A DNA stretch of 60,594 bases from an uncultured Prevotellaceae bacterium (GCA_947167995.1 CAMVKS010000013.1:1-60594), one strand, 5' to 3'. Counted from the stretch's first letter, positions 1-9,200 are shown. Numbers and translations: made by a program. The notes: a model not told the origin generated them from the letters alone.

Positions 1-141
1 CTTTAAAAATATCAATAATTTTGACTAATTTCGCACTTGCTATTAGAATTCACTTACTCGTTGATTATGGAAACGACATTTTCTTGCTATCCTCCATCCG
101 GCACACTCTCGTCTCCACTTTCCCGGGCACTAATTAAAGAA

Positions 142-173
142 AATCAGGTGCCTCGTGATTGAAGCACCTGATT
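142..173 (-). terminator. Rho-independent terminator of the M6 protease gene
   Basis: A perfect 10-bp inverted repeat (AATCAGGTGC / GCACCTGATT) with a 12-nt loop. On the minus strand it is followed by a T-rich run, and it lies just past the stop codon of the minus-strand protease gene. The first 140 bases of the window show no supportable gene. Confidence 0.75.
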
Positions 174-198
174 ATTAGTTTAGTGTATAGCTCTTGTC

Positions 199-2430
199 TT
201 ATCGTCCACCAAGCAGGATGTTGTAAACGGCTGTTACGTCACCAGCTGTGATTGAGCCGTCGCCGTTCTGGTCAGCACTGACTACACCTGTGTAGTCGTC
301 GTTAAGGAGGATGTTGTAGAGAATTGTTACGTCGGCAGCAGTGACTGTGCCGTCGCCGTTAACGTCGCCAGGAACAACAACAGGGTTAAGCGCGCCGTTA
401 TGGTAGATGGTGAAGTCGTCAAGATAACCCGACATGCTTGTCGAGCCATTAGTGCACGACACGCGGTAACGAGCAGGCACTTGAACGGTGATGGGGAAGC
501 ACAGAGTGCTTTTCATCTGTGGACCGGCAACTACTGTGGTGTTACCCACTGCATTGGGCTGAGCGGTCCAAGATTTACCACCATCGGTCGACATCATCAG
601 TTGCAGGTTGGTGTTGATACCGGTGGTGTTATAGAAGTCAAATGAAACCATATAGGTGTCGTAGGCCACGTCGCTGGTCATAGTCACAGTGCTGGGCTTT
701 TTCATAGCCACTGCAATGTTGCCGTTACCCGAAGAAGCATCTGCTGGAGTAACTGGCCAGGCTTTAGCGAGAGTCCAAGTAGACAGAGTGCCCTCATCGC
801 TGATTGAACCGTTGTTTGAAGTTTTTGGTGTCATAGGCTCGAAGTCCTCAACTGCAGTAACAAAGGTTCCATCTAATCTCACTGTGAACTTAATGACATC
901 GCCTTCCTCATGGATGTTGTAGAGGATGTATTGGTTGGGCTTGTTGCCCCATGCCATCAGGTTGGGCGTTGTTTCGTTGGTTATCATTGTCACGCCACGA
1001 GTGCCAGGGAAGGCGTCGGTAGGAGATTGTAAGGTCGAAGAGCCACCAGCACGCAACAACTCGTAATAGAGTCGGTTGGCATTACCATTGGGTGCATTGT
1101 TGTTCCACACACTGGTGTTGGTAGAGTCCATGCGTGCTATGGTCATGCCATGACCAGGAGCGTATCGGTCCCATTTAGTGGACGTCTGACGGTTGTCGAT
1201 AAGGAAAATCTCTCTGTTGGTGGGCGACTTGAGGATGAAACCCTCACCAGTGGTGCTTGTGGGGTTGAGGGAATACTCTCCCTCGGCAGTGATTACCTGA
1301 TAGTTGGCAAGTCCAGTGGCGTAGCGGTCATAGAGGCTGTAGGCCACTGGAGTGCGAGCGTTGTTCTGGTAGTTGCCGCCTGCCATGAGGTCCCACTCAC
1401 CAGGGTGTTGTGCCTCGCCGTTGGCCTCGTCGTCATTCTCGTTGGTGTCGTAGAGGTCGGGCAATCCTAACACATGACTGAACTCGTGGCAGATGGTACC
1501 GATGCCGTCGAAGATGCCACTGCTCTTGCCATAGATATACTCGGCCGAGCATGCATAGTCGCGAATGTACTTGCCGTCATATTTCACATAGGAATACATG
1601 CTTGAGCGGTGTGGCCAGATGTGATTGGGATGGTCAGGGTCGCTACTCGATGGTGTGTCGGCATAGATGAAGTATACCAAGTCTACAGCGCCGTTGTTGT
1701 CGAGGTCATATTGGCTGAAGTCGACAGTTGGGTTGGCTTTCTGTATTGCGCTCTGGAAAATGTTGTAGGCGTATTGATTTCCCTGCTCAACCGAATAGGG
1801 GACTTCGAATGGTCCTGCAATGTCGAATTGTGGAGTGAAGATGCCATTGCTGTTGTCGTGGAAGTAGTCACGCACGCTACCAGTGCAGTTTCCATAAGGG
1901 TTGGTTGAGCCGTCCTCGTTGGTGTAACCACTGTAGTTCTCCTGATTAATCATGTTGTCATAGAAGGTCTGAACATCGCTGCGGGTGAAGTGCGAGTCGT
2001 TGAACTCTACAAGAATCACGAGACCATGGAAGTTGTTATAGTTGATGCGGTTGAGATGTGGCAAAGCATCGCGCTGGGCGCGGGCACGTATGCCGGCTGC
2101 CACCTGACGCTCTGAGCGCAGGTTCTTGCCAGTGGCTTGTAGCCAAGCAATGTCGCTTGCCGAACGCTTGTCGGCATCGCGTGCTATAATCTTGCTGGCC
2201 ACCACTTCGTCATTCACGAGTGTGCCATAAGCAAAGTAGCCCTGGTCGTTCATGACGATGGTGTAGCCATCGGCAGTGGTCATGTAGTGGAAGAACTCGT
2301 CACCCTTGATTTGCACGGTGAGTTCCTCGCCGTTGGGCTGGGTCACCTTTTGTGGGGTGGGGATTGCAGGCACGGCACTTGCCACGAGACAAGCCATTGC
2401 CATAAAAAAGCTGAATAATAATTTTTTCAT
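199..2430 (-). CDS. Secreted M6-family metalloprotease with C-terminal dockerin-like repeats
   Basis: A 743-aa exported zinc endopeptidase of the immune-inhibitor-A (M6) type. An N-terminal signal peptide (about residues 1-20, ending in ASAVPA) is followed by a propeptide-like region. The catalytic domain carries HEFSHVLGLPD at residues 315-325, where the two His and the distal Asp match the metzincin-like zinc site HExxHxxGxxD. The last ~60 residues hold two calcium-loop repeats (DVNGDGTVTAADV and DQNGDGSITAGDV), as in type I dockerins. No type IX sorting domain is evident, so the dockerin-like tail may act in surface attachment or folding; that is inference. Substrate is unknown; protein degradation outside the cell is expected. 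The gene appears monocistronic, with its own promoter and terminator. Confidence 0.9.
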   Translation of the reverse strand: MKKLLFSFFMAMACLVASAVPAIPTPQKVTQPNGEELTVQIKGDEFFHYMTTADGYTIVMNDQGYFAYGTLVNDEVVASKIIARDADKRSASDIAWLQATGKNLRSERQVAAGIRARAQRDALPHLNRINYNNFHGLVILVEFNDSHFTRSDVQTFYDNMINQENYSGYTNEDGSTNPYGNCTGSVRDYFHDNSNGIFTPQFDIAGPFEVPYSVEQGNQYAYNIFQSAIQKANPTVDFSQYDLDNNGAVDLVYFIYADTPSSSDPDHPNHIWPHRSSMYSYVKYDGKYIRDYACSAEYIYGKSSGIFDGIGTICHEFSHVLGLPDLYDTNENDDEANGEAQHPGEWDLMAGGNYQNNARTPVAYSLYDRYATGLANYQVITAEGEYSLNPTSTTGEGFILKSPTNREIFLIDNRQTSTKWDRYAPGHGMTIARMDSTNTSVWNNNAPNGNANRLYYELLRAGGSSTLQSPTDAFPGTRGVTMITNETTPNLMAWGNKPNQYILYNIHEEGDVIKFTVRLDGTFVTAVEDFEPMTPKTSNNGSISDEGTLSTWTLAKAWPVTPADASSGNGNIAVAMKKPSTVTMTSDVAYDTYMVSFDFYNTTGINTNLQLMMSTDGGKSWTAQPNAVGNTTVVAGPQMKSTLCFPITVQVPARYRVSCTNGSTSMSGYLDDFTIYHNGALNPVVVPGDVNGDGTVTAADVTILYNILLNDDYTGVVSADQNGDGSITAGDVTAVYNILLGGR

Positions 2431-2473
2431 TGCTGTTTATGTTTAATAATTTTTTATGCCAATTATAAAAATG

Positions 2474-2504
2474 CAAAGTTCGTAATTTTTTTTGATATAT
2501 ACAA
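2474..2504 (-). promoter_or_regulatory. Putative promoter for the M6 protease gene
   Basis: Read on the minus strand, a TTG is followed after 20 nt by GAACTTTG, one mismatch from the Bacteroidetes -7 element TAnnTTTG. It lies about 45 nt upstream of the start codon. Confidence 0.55.
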
Positions 2505-2554
2505 CAAGAAGGCTTTCTTTTCGTGTTTTGTCAAACTTTTTCCTCCTTATATAA

Positions 2555-2584
2555 TTGTAAAACGGAAAAATATATTTAACTTTG
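2555..2584 (+). promoter_or_regulatory. Promoter for the tyrosine autokinase gene
   Basis: TTG, a 19-nt spacer, then TAACTTTG: an exact match to the Bacteroidetes sigma-ABfr pattern. It lies about 48 nt upstream of the start codon and is back to back with the protease promoter. Confidence 0.75.
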
Positions 2585-2631
2585 CACACTTTATGGTTAT
2601 AAAAGAGAATCAATAACAAAATTAGGGATAT

Positions 2632-5076
2632 ATGCAAGAGATAATTCAAGAATCAGCCCCAAGCAAAAACAGTGGAGAGAAGAAAAAGAATTTTTCGGCT
2701 TCAATACCCATTAAAGCTTTCTTCAATGCTTGCCTTCACAACTGGTATTGGTTTGTTATTTCGGCGATAATATGCTCCTGTATTGCATTGCTCAAGACTA
2801 AATCGGAGCCCAAGCTTTACAGCTCATCGGCATTGATCATGCTCACCACCGAGACGAGCAAGCAGCAAGGTAGCCAGGCCCAGGTGTTTGGCGACTTAGG
2901 CATGAACGTGCTCACTACCGACCTTGCCAATGAGACCCACAAGATAAGGTCGACCCGCCTCATGGAGAATGTGGTTGAGCATCTTGGACTGAATATCATG
3001 TACTACGGTCGTGTGTATTTGCGCGATGTGAACACCTATAAACATTCTCCCGTGCAGATTACGCCTCTCAAAGACATCAAAACCAACTATTCGATATCGA
3101 TTCTGATAAAAGGGGAGAACAACTTTGAGTTCTGCATCAATGGCGATAAGAAATGGAAAAAGGCGTCTTTCGGCAGCAAAGTGAGCACACCTTACGGTCC
3201 AGTGGCAGTGACAAAGACCCGTCTGTTCAACACGCAGTATGTGGGTTATACTGTGATTGCCAAAGTTGGTACTACCAATAGTGTTGCCAAGCGACTGATT
3301 GGCAACTTGAAGGTTGAGCAGGCCGACAAGATGAGCGATGTGCTTCTCCTGTCGTTGGTTTCGGACAATTACGAGATGGGCATCGATATCTTGAATTCGC
3401 TCATTGTTGCCTATAACCAAGATGGAATAGAAGACAAAAATCGTGTCGCGCGCAACACCGAGAACTTCATTGCCGAGCGCATCAACAGCATCTCTCAGGA
3501 TCTGAGCGGTGTGGACAGCCGTATTGCCGAACTCAGATCGGCAAGCTCTAACGATGCGATATATGCCGATGCCTCATCGGGCGTGAAATATCAGGACAAC
3601 GCACAGGATGCGAGTCTGCAACTGAGCTTGGCCTCTAAGGTTCGAGACTATCTTGCTTCGTCGGGAGACCACGACCTGATACCAAGCAACACTGGTATTG
3701 CCAATGCCGGTATTGAAGGCCAGATTAAAGACTATAACGACGCTATGCTCAAATATCAGAAGATTGCCGCCACATCGAGCGACGAGAACCCTGTTATGAA
3801 AGAGCTCAATCAGTCTCTTACCACTCAAAAGGCAGCAATCTTGCGTGCTGTTAACAACTATATCTCGCAGTTGAGTGCCAAGGCTTCTCAGGCTCAGGCA
3901 TCACAAGCCCAGGCTCAAAGTGGTCGCCAGCAGATGCCTGCCCACGAGAAAGCCATCACTCAGGTTGGCCGCCAGCAGAATGTGAAGGAGCAGCTCTATC
4001 TCTACCTTCTCAACAAGCGTGAGGAGAATGCTCTTCAGATTGCCATCACCGAGCCCAACGCCAAGGTTATAGAGGCCGCTAATGGCAGTTCGGCTCCCAT
4101 CTCTCCCAACACCGCTCGCACTCTTGCGATAGGCTTGCTCATTGGTCTGCTCATTCCAGCCGCGATATTCTACTTGATATACTGGATACTGTCGCTTGAC
4201 ACCAAGATTCACAACCGTCATGATGTTGAGGAGAATTGCAACATCCCAATTGTGGGCGAGATTCCCGCCAAGCACAACAACCAGCGCGACAAGGAGGTTG
4301 TTGTTACGGAGAATTCGGTGGACCGCGTTTCGGAGGCTTTGCGCATAGTGAGAGCCAACATCGACTTCATGATCGAGAAGAAAGAGGGCCGAGGAGTGGT
4401 GATGCAGCTCACCTCCACCCGTCCTGGCGAGGGCAAGAGTTTCATCGCAATCAATTTGGCTTTGACATACGCCCATGTCGACAAGAAGGTGGCCGTGGTA
4501 GACTTAGACTTGCGCAAGGGTCGTTTCTCGGAATATGTCGACGCCGAGACCGCTGTGGGCGTTAGCGCTTACCTGTCTGGCAAGGTTGCCAATATTGATG
4601 GCATCACAGTGAGAGGTGCGCTACATCCTAATCTCGATGTGATACCACTTGGAGCAATACCACCCAACCCAACTGGTCTGCTCATGGGTGACCACTTGAA
4701 GGATCTTATCAGCGAGCTTCGCTCTAAGTATGACTATGTGATTCTCGATACTGTGCCCTTCGGTATCATTGCCGATGCATCGCTCATAAACCGCTATGTC
4801 GACTTGACAGTTTATGTGATGCGTGATGGACTGATTGAGAAGAGCTACCTGCTCGACCTTGAGCGCAGCAACGACGAGAAGAAGTTCAAGAACCTTACAA
4901 TCTTGATCAACGACATAAAGGTTGACAAGAAGAAATACGGTTATGGCTACGGCTATGGCTACGGTTATGGTTACGGCTATGGTTACGGCTATGGCTACGG
5001 AAACGAGAAAGAAAGCTACCGCAAGAAGTTGACAAAGAAGACTGCCGGCTTGCTTAGAAAGAAATCAAGCAAATAG
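2632..5076 (+). CDS. Polysaccharide biosynthesis tyrosine autokinase (Wzc-like BY-kinase)
   Basis: An 814-aa inner-membrane protein that combines a Wzz-type chain-length domain with a cytoplasmic bacterial tyrosine kinase, as in capsule/exopolysaccharide export. Transmembrane helices are visible at about residues 33-55 and 494-520, with a coiled-coil-rich periplasmic part between them. The kinase has Walker A (STRPGEGKS, ~594-602), Walker A' (AVVDLDLRKG, ~622-631) and Walker B (VILDTVPFG, ~703-711). The C-terminus is a Tyr-Gly tail of 11 units followed by a basic end. The tyrosines are the expected autophosphorylation cluster, and they normally control polymer assembly. The only polysaccharide-related neighbour is the acyltransferase downstream. 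A shared role in decorating a surface polymer is plausible, but there is no wza or wzx gene here. Confidence 0.92.
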   Translation: MQEIIQESAPSKNSGEKKKNFSASIPIKAFFNACLHNWYWFVISAIICSCIALLKTKSEPKLYSSSALIMLTTETSKQQGSQAQVFGDLGMNVLTTDLANETHKIRSTRLMENVVEHLGLNIMYYGRVYLRDVNTYKHSPVQITPLKDIKTNYSISILIKGENNFEFCINGDKKWKKASFGSKVSTPYGPVAVTKTRLFNTQYVGYTVIAKVGTTNSVAKRLIGNLKVEQADKMSDVLLLSLVSDNYEMGIDILNSLIVAYNQDGIEDKNRVARNTENFIAERINSISQDLSGVDSRIAELRSASSNDAIYADASSGVKYQDNAQDASLQLSLASKVRDYLASSGDHDLIPSNTGIANAGIEGQIKDYNDAMLKYQKIAATSSDENPVMKELNQSLTTQKAAILRAVNNYISQLSAKASQAQASQAQAQSGRQQMPAHEKAITQVGRQQNVKEQLYLYLLNKREENALQIAITEPNAKVIEAANGSSAPISPNTARTLAIGLLIGLLIPAAIFYLIYWILSLDTKIHNRHDVEENCNIPIVGEIPAKHNNQRDKEVVVTENSVDRVSEALRIVRANIDFMIEKKEGRGVVMQLTSTRPGEGKSFIAINLALTYAHVDKKVAVVDLDLRKGRFSEYVDAETAVGVSAYLSGKVANIDGITVRGALHPNLDVIPLGAIPPNPTGLLMGDHLKDLISELRSKYDYVILDTVPFGIIADASLINRYVDLTVYVMRDGLIEKSYLLDLERSNDEKKFKNLTILINDIKVDKKKYGYGYGYGYGYGYGYGYGYGYGNEKESYRKKLTKKTAGLLRKKSSK
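4936..5001 (+). repeat. Coding tandem repeat: 11 Tyr-Gly codon pairs in the kinase tail
   Basis: Eleven consecutive Tyr-Gly codon pairs. Tyr codons alternate strictly TAC/TAT, so the DNA is effectively a 12-bp tandem repeat. Such a tract can gain or lose units by replication slippage while staying in frame. Confidence 0.9.
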
Positions 5077-5107
5077 TTTTCGAGTCTGAAGGGTAGACAC
5101 AATTTAG

Positions 5108-5154
5108 CCGCATGGCTCTCGACTTGCGCGAAGTGCCATGCGGTTGTTTTTTTT
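5108..5154 (+). terminator. Strong terminator after the autokinase gene
   Basis: A perfect 9-bp stem CCGCATGGC / GCCATGCGG is followed by TTG and a run of eight T. It ends only 12 nt before the acyltransferase start, so that gene relies on read-through or on a promoter hidden in this short gap. Confidence 0.85.
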
Positions 5155-5166
5155 CAAAAATAGAAA

Positions 5167-6330
5167 ATGGAGTTGTTAACGGGAAATAAACTACTCACCA
5201 AGCGTCAGTGTGATGTGCTGCGTGGTATTGCCATCATGGGAATATTCTTGCACAATTTCTGTCACTGGCTTCATGGAGGCCATCATGAGAACGAGTATCT
5301 GTTCTTCAAGGAGCACAGCATGAGAATGTGGGACTATTGGAATAATGTGTTTAGCGGCAATTTCGACGGCTTTGAGTTTATACAATTCTTCTCCTTCTTT
5401 GGTCATTACGGTGTGCCATTGTTTTTGTTCCTGAGCGGCTTTGGCCTGGTGATGAAATACGAGCGTGAGGGCGAGCCACGAGTGAAAGCATTGCCATTCA
5501 TTGGGTACCAGTGGCTCAAGCTGTTCAGGCTCATGATTTTGGGCTATGTATTGAGTGTGCTGGTCTATGACGTGTGGTGTGGCTGCTCGTTCCATCTGTG
5601 GAATGAGGTTGTCTCTCAACTCACGCTCATTGTTAACTTAATATTCGAGAGTCCTGGTAGGGCGTTGATGCCTGGTCCTTACTGGTTCTTCGGATTGATG
5701 TTTGAGGTTTATATCATGTATGCGTTATGTATCTATTCCACTCGTGACAAGAAGTTGTGGCGATGGCTGATGCCTGTGGCGTTGATAGTCGTGGCATGGT
5801 TGCCGATGGCTCTATCGGAGGTGCACACTATGCATCTTGAATATATGCGTTACAACGTCGTGGTAGCGATACTTCCGTTCATGCTCGGAGTGATAGTAGC
5901 GCGTTACGGCATGCCCAAGCTTCCCAAGTGGACGCTTGCTGCAGTGGCAATAATTTCGATGCCGTTGCTCGCTGTTTTCAACCTTGATTTTCAGTCTTGG
6001 CTATGGGCTCCAGTGCTGGTTATCACTGGCTCAGTGGCATTTGTCAAGTTGTTCGACAGCTATAGTGCCACCGCCACAGGAGTGGTGATGCGTCCCTTGG
6101 CATGGATGGGCGTGATGTCGTCATGTATATTTGTAGTTCATTCGTTGCCTCGCATGCCCATATTCAAGTTTGTCTTGTGGCTTCAGCCCAATCTCATGTA
6201 TAGCGATTATGCCTGGCTGGCAGTATACATCGCTCTTACCTTGCTGCTTGCATGGCTCTATAAGAAGTACTTGAAGTTTGTTCCCAGTGTGCAACTCAGG
6301 AATGGCACTACCATCACCTTCGGCAAGTAG
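5167..6330 (+). CDS. Acyltransferase 3 family integral membrane protein
   Basis: A 387-aa multi-pass protein resembling OafA/NodX-type O-acyltransferases, which move acetyl or similar groups onto surface sugars from the cytoplasmic side. The N-terminus has the family signature of an early transmembrane helix with RGIAIMGIFLHNFCHW, where the His after the first Arg is the usual catalytic candidate. About ten hydrophobic segments follow and there is no SGNH domain. It sits 90 nt after a polysaccharide tyrosine kinase, which fits a role in modifying an exopolysaccharide, although a terminator separates the two. The actual acceptor is unknown. Confidence 0.8.
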   Translation: MELLTGNKLLTKRQCDVLRGIAIMGIFLHNFCHWLHGGHHENEYLFFKEHSMRMWDYWNNVFSGNFDGFEFIQFFSFFGHYGVPLFLFLSGFGLVMKYEREGEPRVKALPFIGYQWLKLFRLMILGYVLSVLVYDVWCGCSFHLWNEVVSQLTLIVNLIFESPGRALMPGPYWFFGLMFEVYIMYALCIYSTRDKKLWRWLMPVALIVVAWLPMALSEVHTMHLEYMRYNVVVAILPFMLGVIVARYGMPKLPKWTLAAVAIISMPLLAVFNLDFQSWLWAPVLVITGSVAFVKLFDSYSATATGVVMRPLAWMGVMSSCIFVVHSLPRMPIFKFVLWLQPNLMYSDYAWLAVYIALTLLLAWLYKKYLKFVPSVQLRNGTTITFGK

Positions 6331-6349
6331 AGGGGAGAGAAGGAAAAAG

Positions 6350-6384
6350 CAGAGTGGGCATGTCTTGAAGGCATGCCCACTCTG
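6350..6384. terminator. Bidirectional terminator between convergent genes
   Basis: A perfect 13-bp stem CAGAGTGGGCATG / CATGCCCACTCTG with a 9-nt loop, placed between the convergent acyltransferase and TonB-domain genes. It can serve both. Confidence 0.8.
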
Positions 6385-6406
6385 TTATATTGGTGTGATA
6401 ATTATT

Positions 6407-6838
6407 TTATAGTCTGAACGATATTGGCAGCACGCATCGCACGTTGACCTTGGTGTTCTGGATTTTCCCCACGCTCCATCGAGGCATCTTGCCGATGACG
6501 CGCATGGCCTCTCGGTCTAATGTCTCGTCGCCCGAGCTGCGAATCACCTGTATGTTAGACAGTTTGCCATCGGTGCCCACGATAAAGCTGCACAGCACCC
6601 TTCCCTGGATGTGGTTGTGGTAAGCATTGTAGGGGTATTCACGAGTCTCATTGATGAAATTTATCATGCTTGTCTCGCCACCAGGGAACTGAGGCCTGAT
6701 GTCAACGTTTTCATAGTCATATACGTTAGAGCCTGATGCCAACGGATTTCCCGTGACATTGCGCGCATGCTGTGCATTGGCACCAACAACGGTGACAATT
6801 GACAGAAACAGAGTTAATAATAAGCTGTTAAACTTCAT
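6407..6838 (-). CDS. Small exported TonB C-terminal-domain protein
   Basis: About 143 aa from the chosen start. The frame stays open further upstream, but I place the start at MKFNSLLLTLFLSIV because this gives a clean signal peptide ending ANAQ and because the likely promoter lies inside the longer frame. The mature part is essentially one TonB C-terminal domain (PQFPGGETSMINFINE, later GRVLCSFIVGTDGKLSN and LDREAMRVIGKMPRW), as in the proteins that energise outer-membrane transporters. It lacks the usual inner-membrane anchor and Pro-rich spacer, so it may be a stand-alone periplasmic domain rather than a working energy transducer. Confidence 0.8.
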   Translation of the reverse strand: MKFNSLLLTLFLSIVTVVGANAQHARNVTGNPLASGSNVYDYENVDIRPQFPGGETSMINFINETREYPYNAYHNHIQGRVLCSFIVGTDGKLSNIQVIRSSGDETLDREAMRVIGKMPRWSVGKIQNTKVNVRCVLPISFRL

Positions 6839-6926
6839 CTTGGTTATCTCACAGTTTAAGAAAATCATAAAATGCGTCATGCTGACATCAAGGACAGTTT
6901 TCATGAGCTTTGTGCTAATTGCAATG

Positions 6927-6956
6927 CAAATATAATTGTGATTTTCTGAAAAACAA
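6927..6956 (-). promoter_or_regulatory. Promoter for the TonB-domain gene
   Basis: On the minus strand: TTG, 19-nt spacer, TATATTTG, a full consensus match. It would start RNA about 80 nt upstream of the chosen ATG and inside the longer open frame, which excludes the upstream start. Confidence 0.7.
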
Positions 6957-7137
6957 TAATATATGTCACCGTTTTTGGTAATGATTAATAAGGTTTTGTT
7001 TTTTTTTACAAATTGGCGCACTAAATGGGTGTGTTGTAAAAAAAATTAAACAATTGTGGAATTCTGATTGGTACCTTGATACTATAAGCGCTTTTTTATC
7101 GTTATAGTAGATAAAGAGTACATATAAGATAAAAGCA

Positions 7138-8172
7138 ATGCATAGCATTTTACGACATACATTACTGGTAATGGGTGCGCTATTTGCGTGCTCCTGGGCT
7201 GTTGTTGCTGCTCAAGACGGCACCACTGCCTATCAGTTCCTTGATGTGCCGGTATCATCTCATGTCTACTCGATGGGTGGACACAATATCACGATTATTG
7301 ATGATGACATCAACCTGGTGGAACAGAACCCGGCATTGCTGGGCAAGGAGTTTGACCATCAAGTGGGCTTGAACTACATGCGTTACATTGGTGGCACCAA
7401 CTTCATGGGCGCCCGCTACGGCCAGGGTGTGGGTGAGCATGGAGCCGTGGGTGTGGGAGTTCAGTATTATGGCTATGGCAAGATGGATGCCACCGATGTG
7501 AGCGGTGCCATCACAGGCAGCTTCAGTGCGAGCGACCTGGCGTTCACTGTCACCTATTCTCACGACATCAGCGACCGCCTGCGTGGTGGTATCAATCTCA
7601 AGTATATCCATTCGAGCTATGAGACCTACTCCGCAGGAGCTATTGCCGCCGACTTGGGTATCAACTATTACAACCCCGACAATGAGCTGTCGCTGTCGCT
7701 TGTGGCAAAGAACCTGGGAGGACAGGTCAAGAAATTCAACGACAAGAGCGACAAGCTGCCTTGGGATATCCAGTTGGGTTTCTCCAAGGGGTTGGGATCA
7801 TCGCCTTTCCGCGTCTCGGTCACTGCCTTTGGCCTGACGAAATGGAAATCGCCTTATTACGAGCCATCCGACAAGAACAACATCAACAGCGACCTGGTGA
7901 AGAAAGATAAATTTGCCTCCACCTTGTTCCGTCACCTGGTGTTTGGCTTGGAATATATGCCTTCAAGCAACATCTATATCGCAGCGGGCTATAACTACAA
8001 GGTTCGCACCGACATGAGTGCCTACAAGCGCAATTTCCTGTCGGGACTCTCGATTGGTGGCGGCATGAAGGTCAAGGCCTTCGGCTTTGGAGTAGCCTTT
8101 GCTCAACCTCACACCGGCGCTACAACATTCATGTTCAATCTCACCACTTCGATTGGTGAGCTCATGAGGTGA
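7138..8172 (+). CDS. porQ: Type IX secretion system protein PorQ
   Basis: A 344-aa outer-membrane beta-barrel of the PorQ family, part of the Bacteroidetes type IX secretion machinery; PorQ is reported to work with PorU, PorV and PorZ in processing and anchoring secreted cargo. A signal peptide (to about residue 25) is followed by the typical start TTAYQFLDVPVSSHVYSMGG and the conserved DDDINLVEQNPALL segment, then alternating beta-strand sequence with an aromatic end. Length agrees with the family. It shows that this organism probably exports proteins by T9SS, although the secreted proteins in this window lack an obvious T9SS sorting domain. The gene appears to stand alone upstream of mtgA. 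Confidence 0.9.
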   Translation: MHSILRHTLLVMGALFACSWAVVAAQDGTTAYQFLDVPVSSHVYSMGGHNITIIDDDINLVEQNPALLGKEFDHQVGLNYMRYIGGTNFMGARYGQGVGEHGAVGVGVQYYGYGKMDATDVSGAITGSFSASDLAFTVTYSHDISDRLRGGINLKYIHSSYETYSAGAIAADLGINYYNPDNELSLSLVAKNLGGQVKKFNDKSDKLPWDIQLGFSKGLGSSPFRVSVTAFGLTKWKSPYYEPSDKNNINSDLVKKDKFASTLFRHLVFGLEYMPSSNIYIAAGYNYKVRTDMSAYKRNFLSGLSIGGGMKVKAFGFGVAFAQPHTGATTFMFNLTTSIGELMR

Positions 8173-8253
8173 AAACAACAACAATACCTGTCATTGGTCA
8201 GCTGCCTCTTTGCTGCCATTGGTGTGACAATTTTCTTTTTTTTTCAAGGTTTT

Positions 8254-8286
8254 TTGTGTCTACTCAAGAAAAAAGCAATAACTTTG
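8254..8286 (+). promoter_or_regulatory. Putative promoter for mtgA
   Basis: TTG, a 22-nt spacer, then TAACTTTG, about 40 nt before the start codon. The spacer is one nucleotide longer than typical. Confidence 0.6.
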
Positions 8287-8325
8287 TCGATTGGAATTGT
8301 TAAGTGACTATTTTTTTGACACTGC

Positions 8326-9033
8326 ATGAATGACGTTAAATTCCTTTGGAACCGTTTCTGGATTTGGGTGCGCGACATCCTTATCTTCTTCTTTGTGTCG
8401 TCGATTTTGGCAGTGATAGCCTTCAAATGGGTGCCGGTCTACCACACTCCACTGATGTATATCCGTTACTATGAGCAGTGGCTTGATGGCAAAGACCCCG
8501 TTATCAAGCACCAGTGGGTTGACCTCGACCAGATTTCGCACAACATGCCGCTTGCAGTGATGGGAGGCGAGGACACGCATTTCACCGAGCACAACGGATT
8601 TGAAGAGAAGGAAATACTCCGGGCACGCCTCGAAGCTCTTCAGGGCGGGCGAGAGCGTGGTGCCAGCACTATCTCTCAACAGACCGCCAAGAACGTCTTC
8701 CTGTGGCCCGGGCACAGCTGGTTAAGGAAGGGCCTTGAGGCCTACTTCACTGTGTTGATAGAGAACATCTGGGGCAAGGAACGCATCATGGAAGTGTATT
8801 TGAACTCCATCGAGATGGGAGATGGCATCTACGGCGTGCAGGCATGCGCCCAGGAGAAGTTCCACAAGGACGCCCGCGAGCTCACCCGCGTTGAGAGCGC
8901 CACCATCGCCGCTACGCTTCCCAACCCGCTTGAGCGTGACTCGGCCCACCCCAGCAAGTTTGTCCAGAAACACAGCAAGCGCATCCAGCGCGAGATGAAC
9001 GCCGTCAAAGACCCTGGCTGGGGAGCCAAGTAA
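8326..9033 (+). CDS. mtgA: Monofunctional peptidoglycan glycosyltransferase
   Basis: A 235-aa inner-membrane enzyme that polymerises lipid II into glycan strands (GT51 fold) without a transpeptidase domain. One N-terminal transmembrane helix is seen at about residues 14-36. Diagnostic motifs follow in order: GGEDTHFTEHNGF (first catalytic Glu), RGASTISQQTAKNVFL, and KERIMEVYLNSIEMGDGIYG (second conserved Glu). Length and motif order match MtgA. It lies 153 nt after porQ with its own promoter, so it is probably transcribed separately. Confidence 0.95.
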   Translation: MNDVKFLWNRFWIWVRDILIFFFVSSILAVIAFKWVPVYHTPLMYIRYYEQWLDGKDPVIKHQWVDLDQISHNMPLAVMGGEDTHFTEHNGFEEKEILRARLEALQGGRERGASTISQQTAKNVFLWPGHSWLRKGLEAYFTVLIENIWGKERIMEVYLNSIEMGDGIYGVQACAQEKFHKDARELTRVESATIAATLPNPLERDSAHPSKFVQKHSKRIQREMNAVKDPGWGAK

Positions 9034-9128
9034 ATGCCTGAGTCACAAAGCTGTAGTCGTGATTGGGGCTTTATGTTGTTCACACATTAGTTAAGCCATA
9101 TTGTTTTTGGGGTTAAAACATCCTTTTA

Positions 9129-9200
9129 ATGAGACGATTGATAATAGTATTAACTGCTATAACATTAGTTTTTATAGCAGCTCCTGCCAAGAGTGCTTAA
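9129..9200 (+). pseudogene. Orphan signal-peptide remnant
   Basis: A 23-codon reading frame, MRRLIIVLTAITLVFIAAPA then KSA and stop. It has a positive start, a hydrophobic core and an Ala-rich cleavage region, but no mature protein follows. Read on in frame past the stop, the sequence meets further stops. It is most simply the remnant of a deleted exported-protein gene; a functional micropeptide cannot be excluded. Confidence 0.4.

Noticed and set aside
2443-2649. 68-aa minus-strand frame between the protease and kinase genes
   Set aside because: It covers both promoters and is A/T-rich without a start context or homology.
6839-7021. Upstream extension of the TonB-domain protein
   Set aside because: The added residues are not a signal or domain, and the promoter lies inside them.
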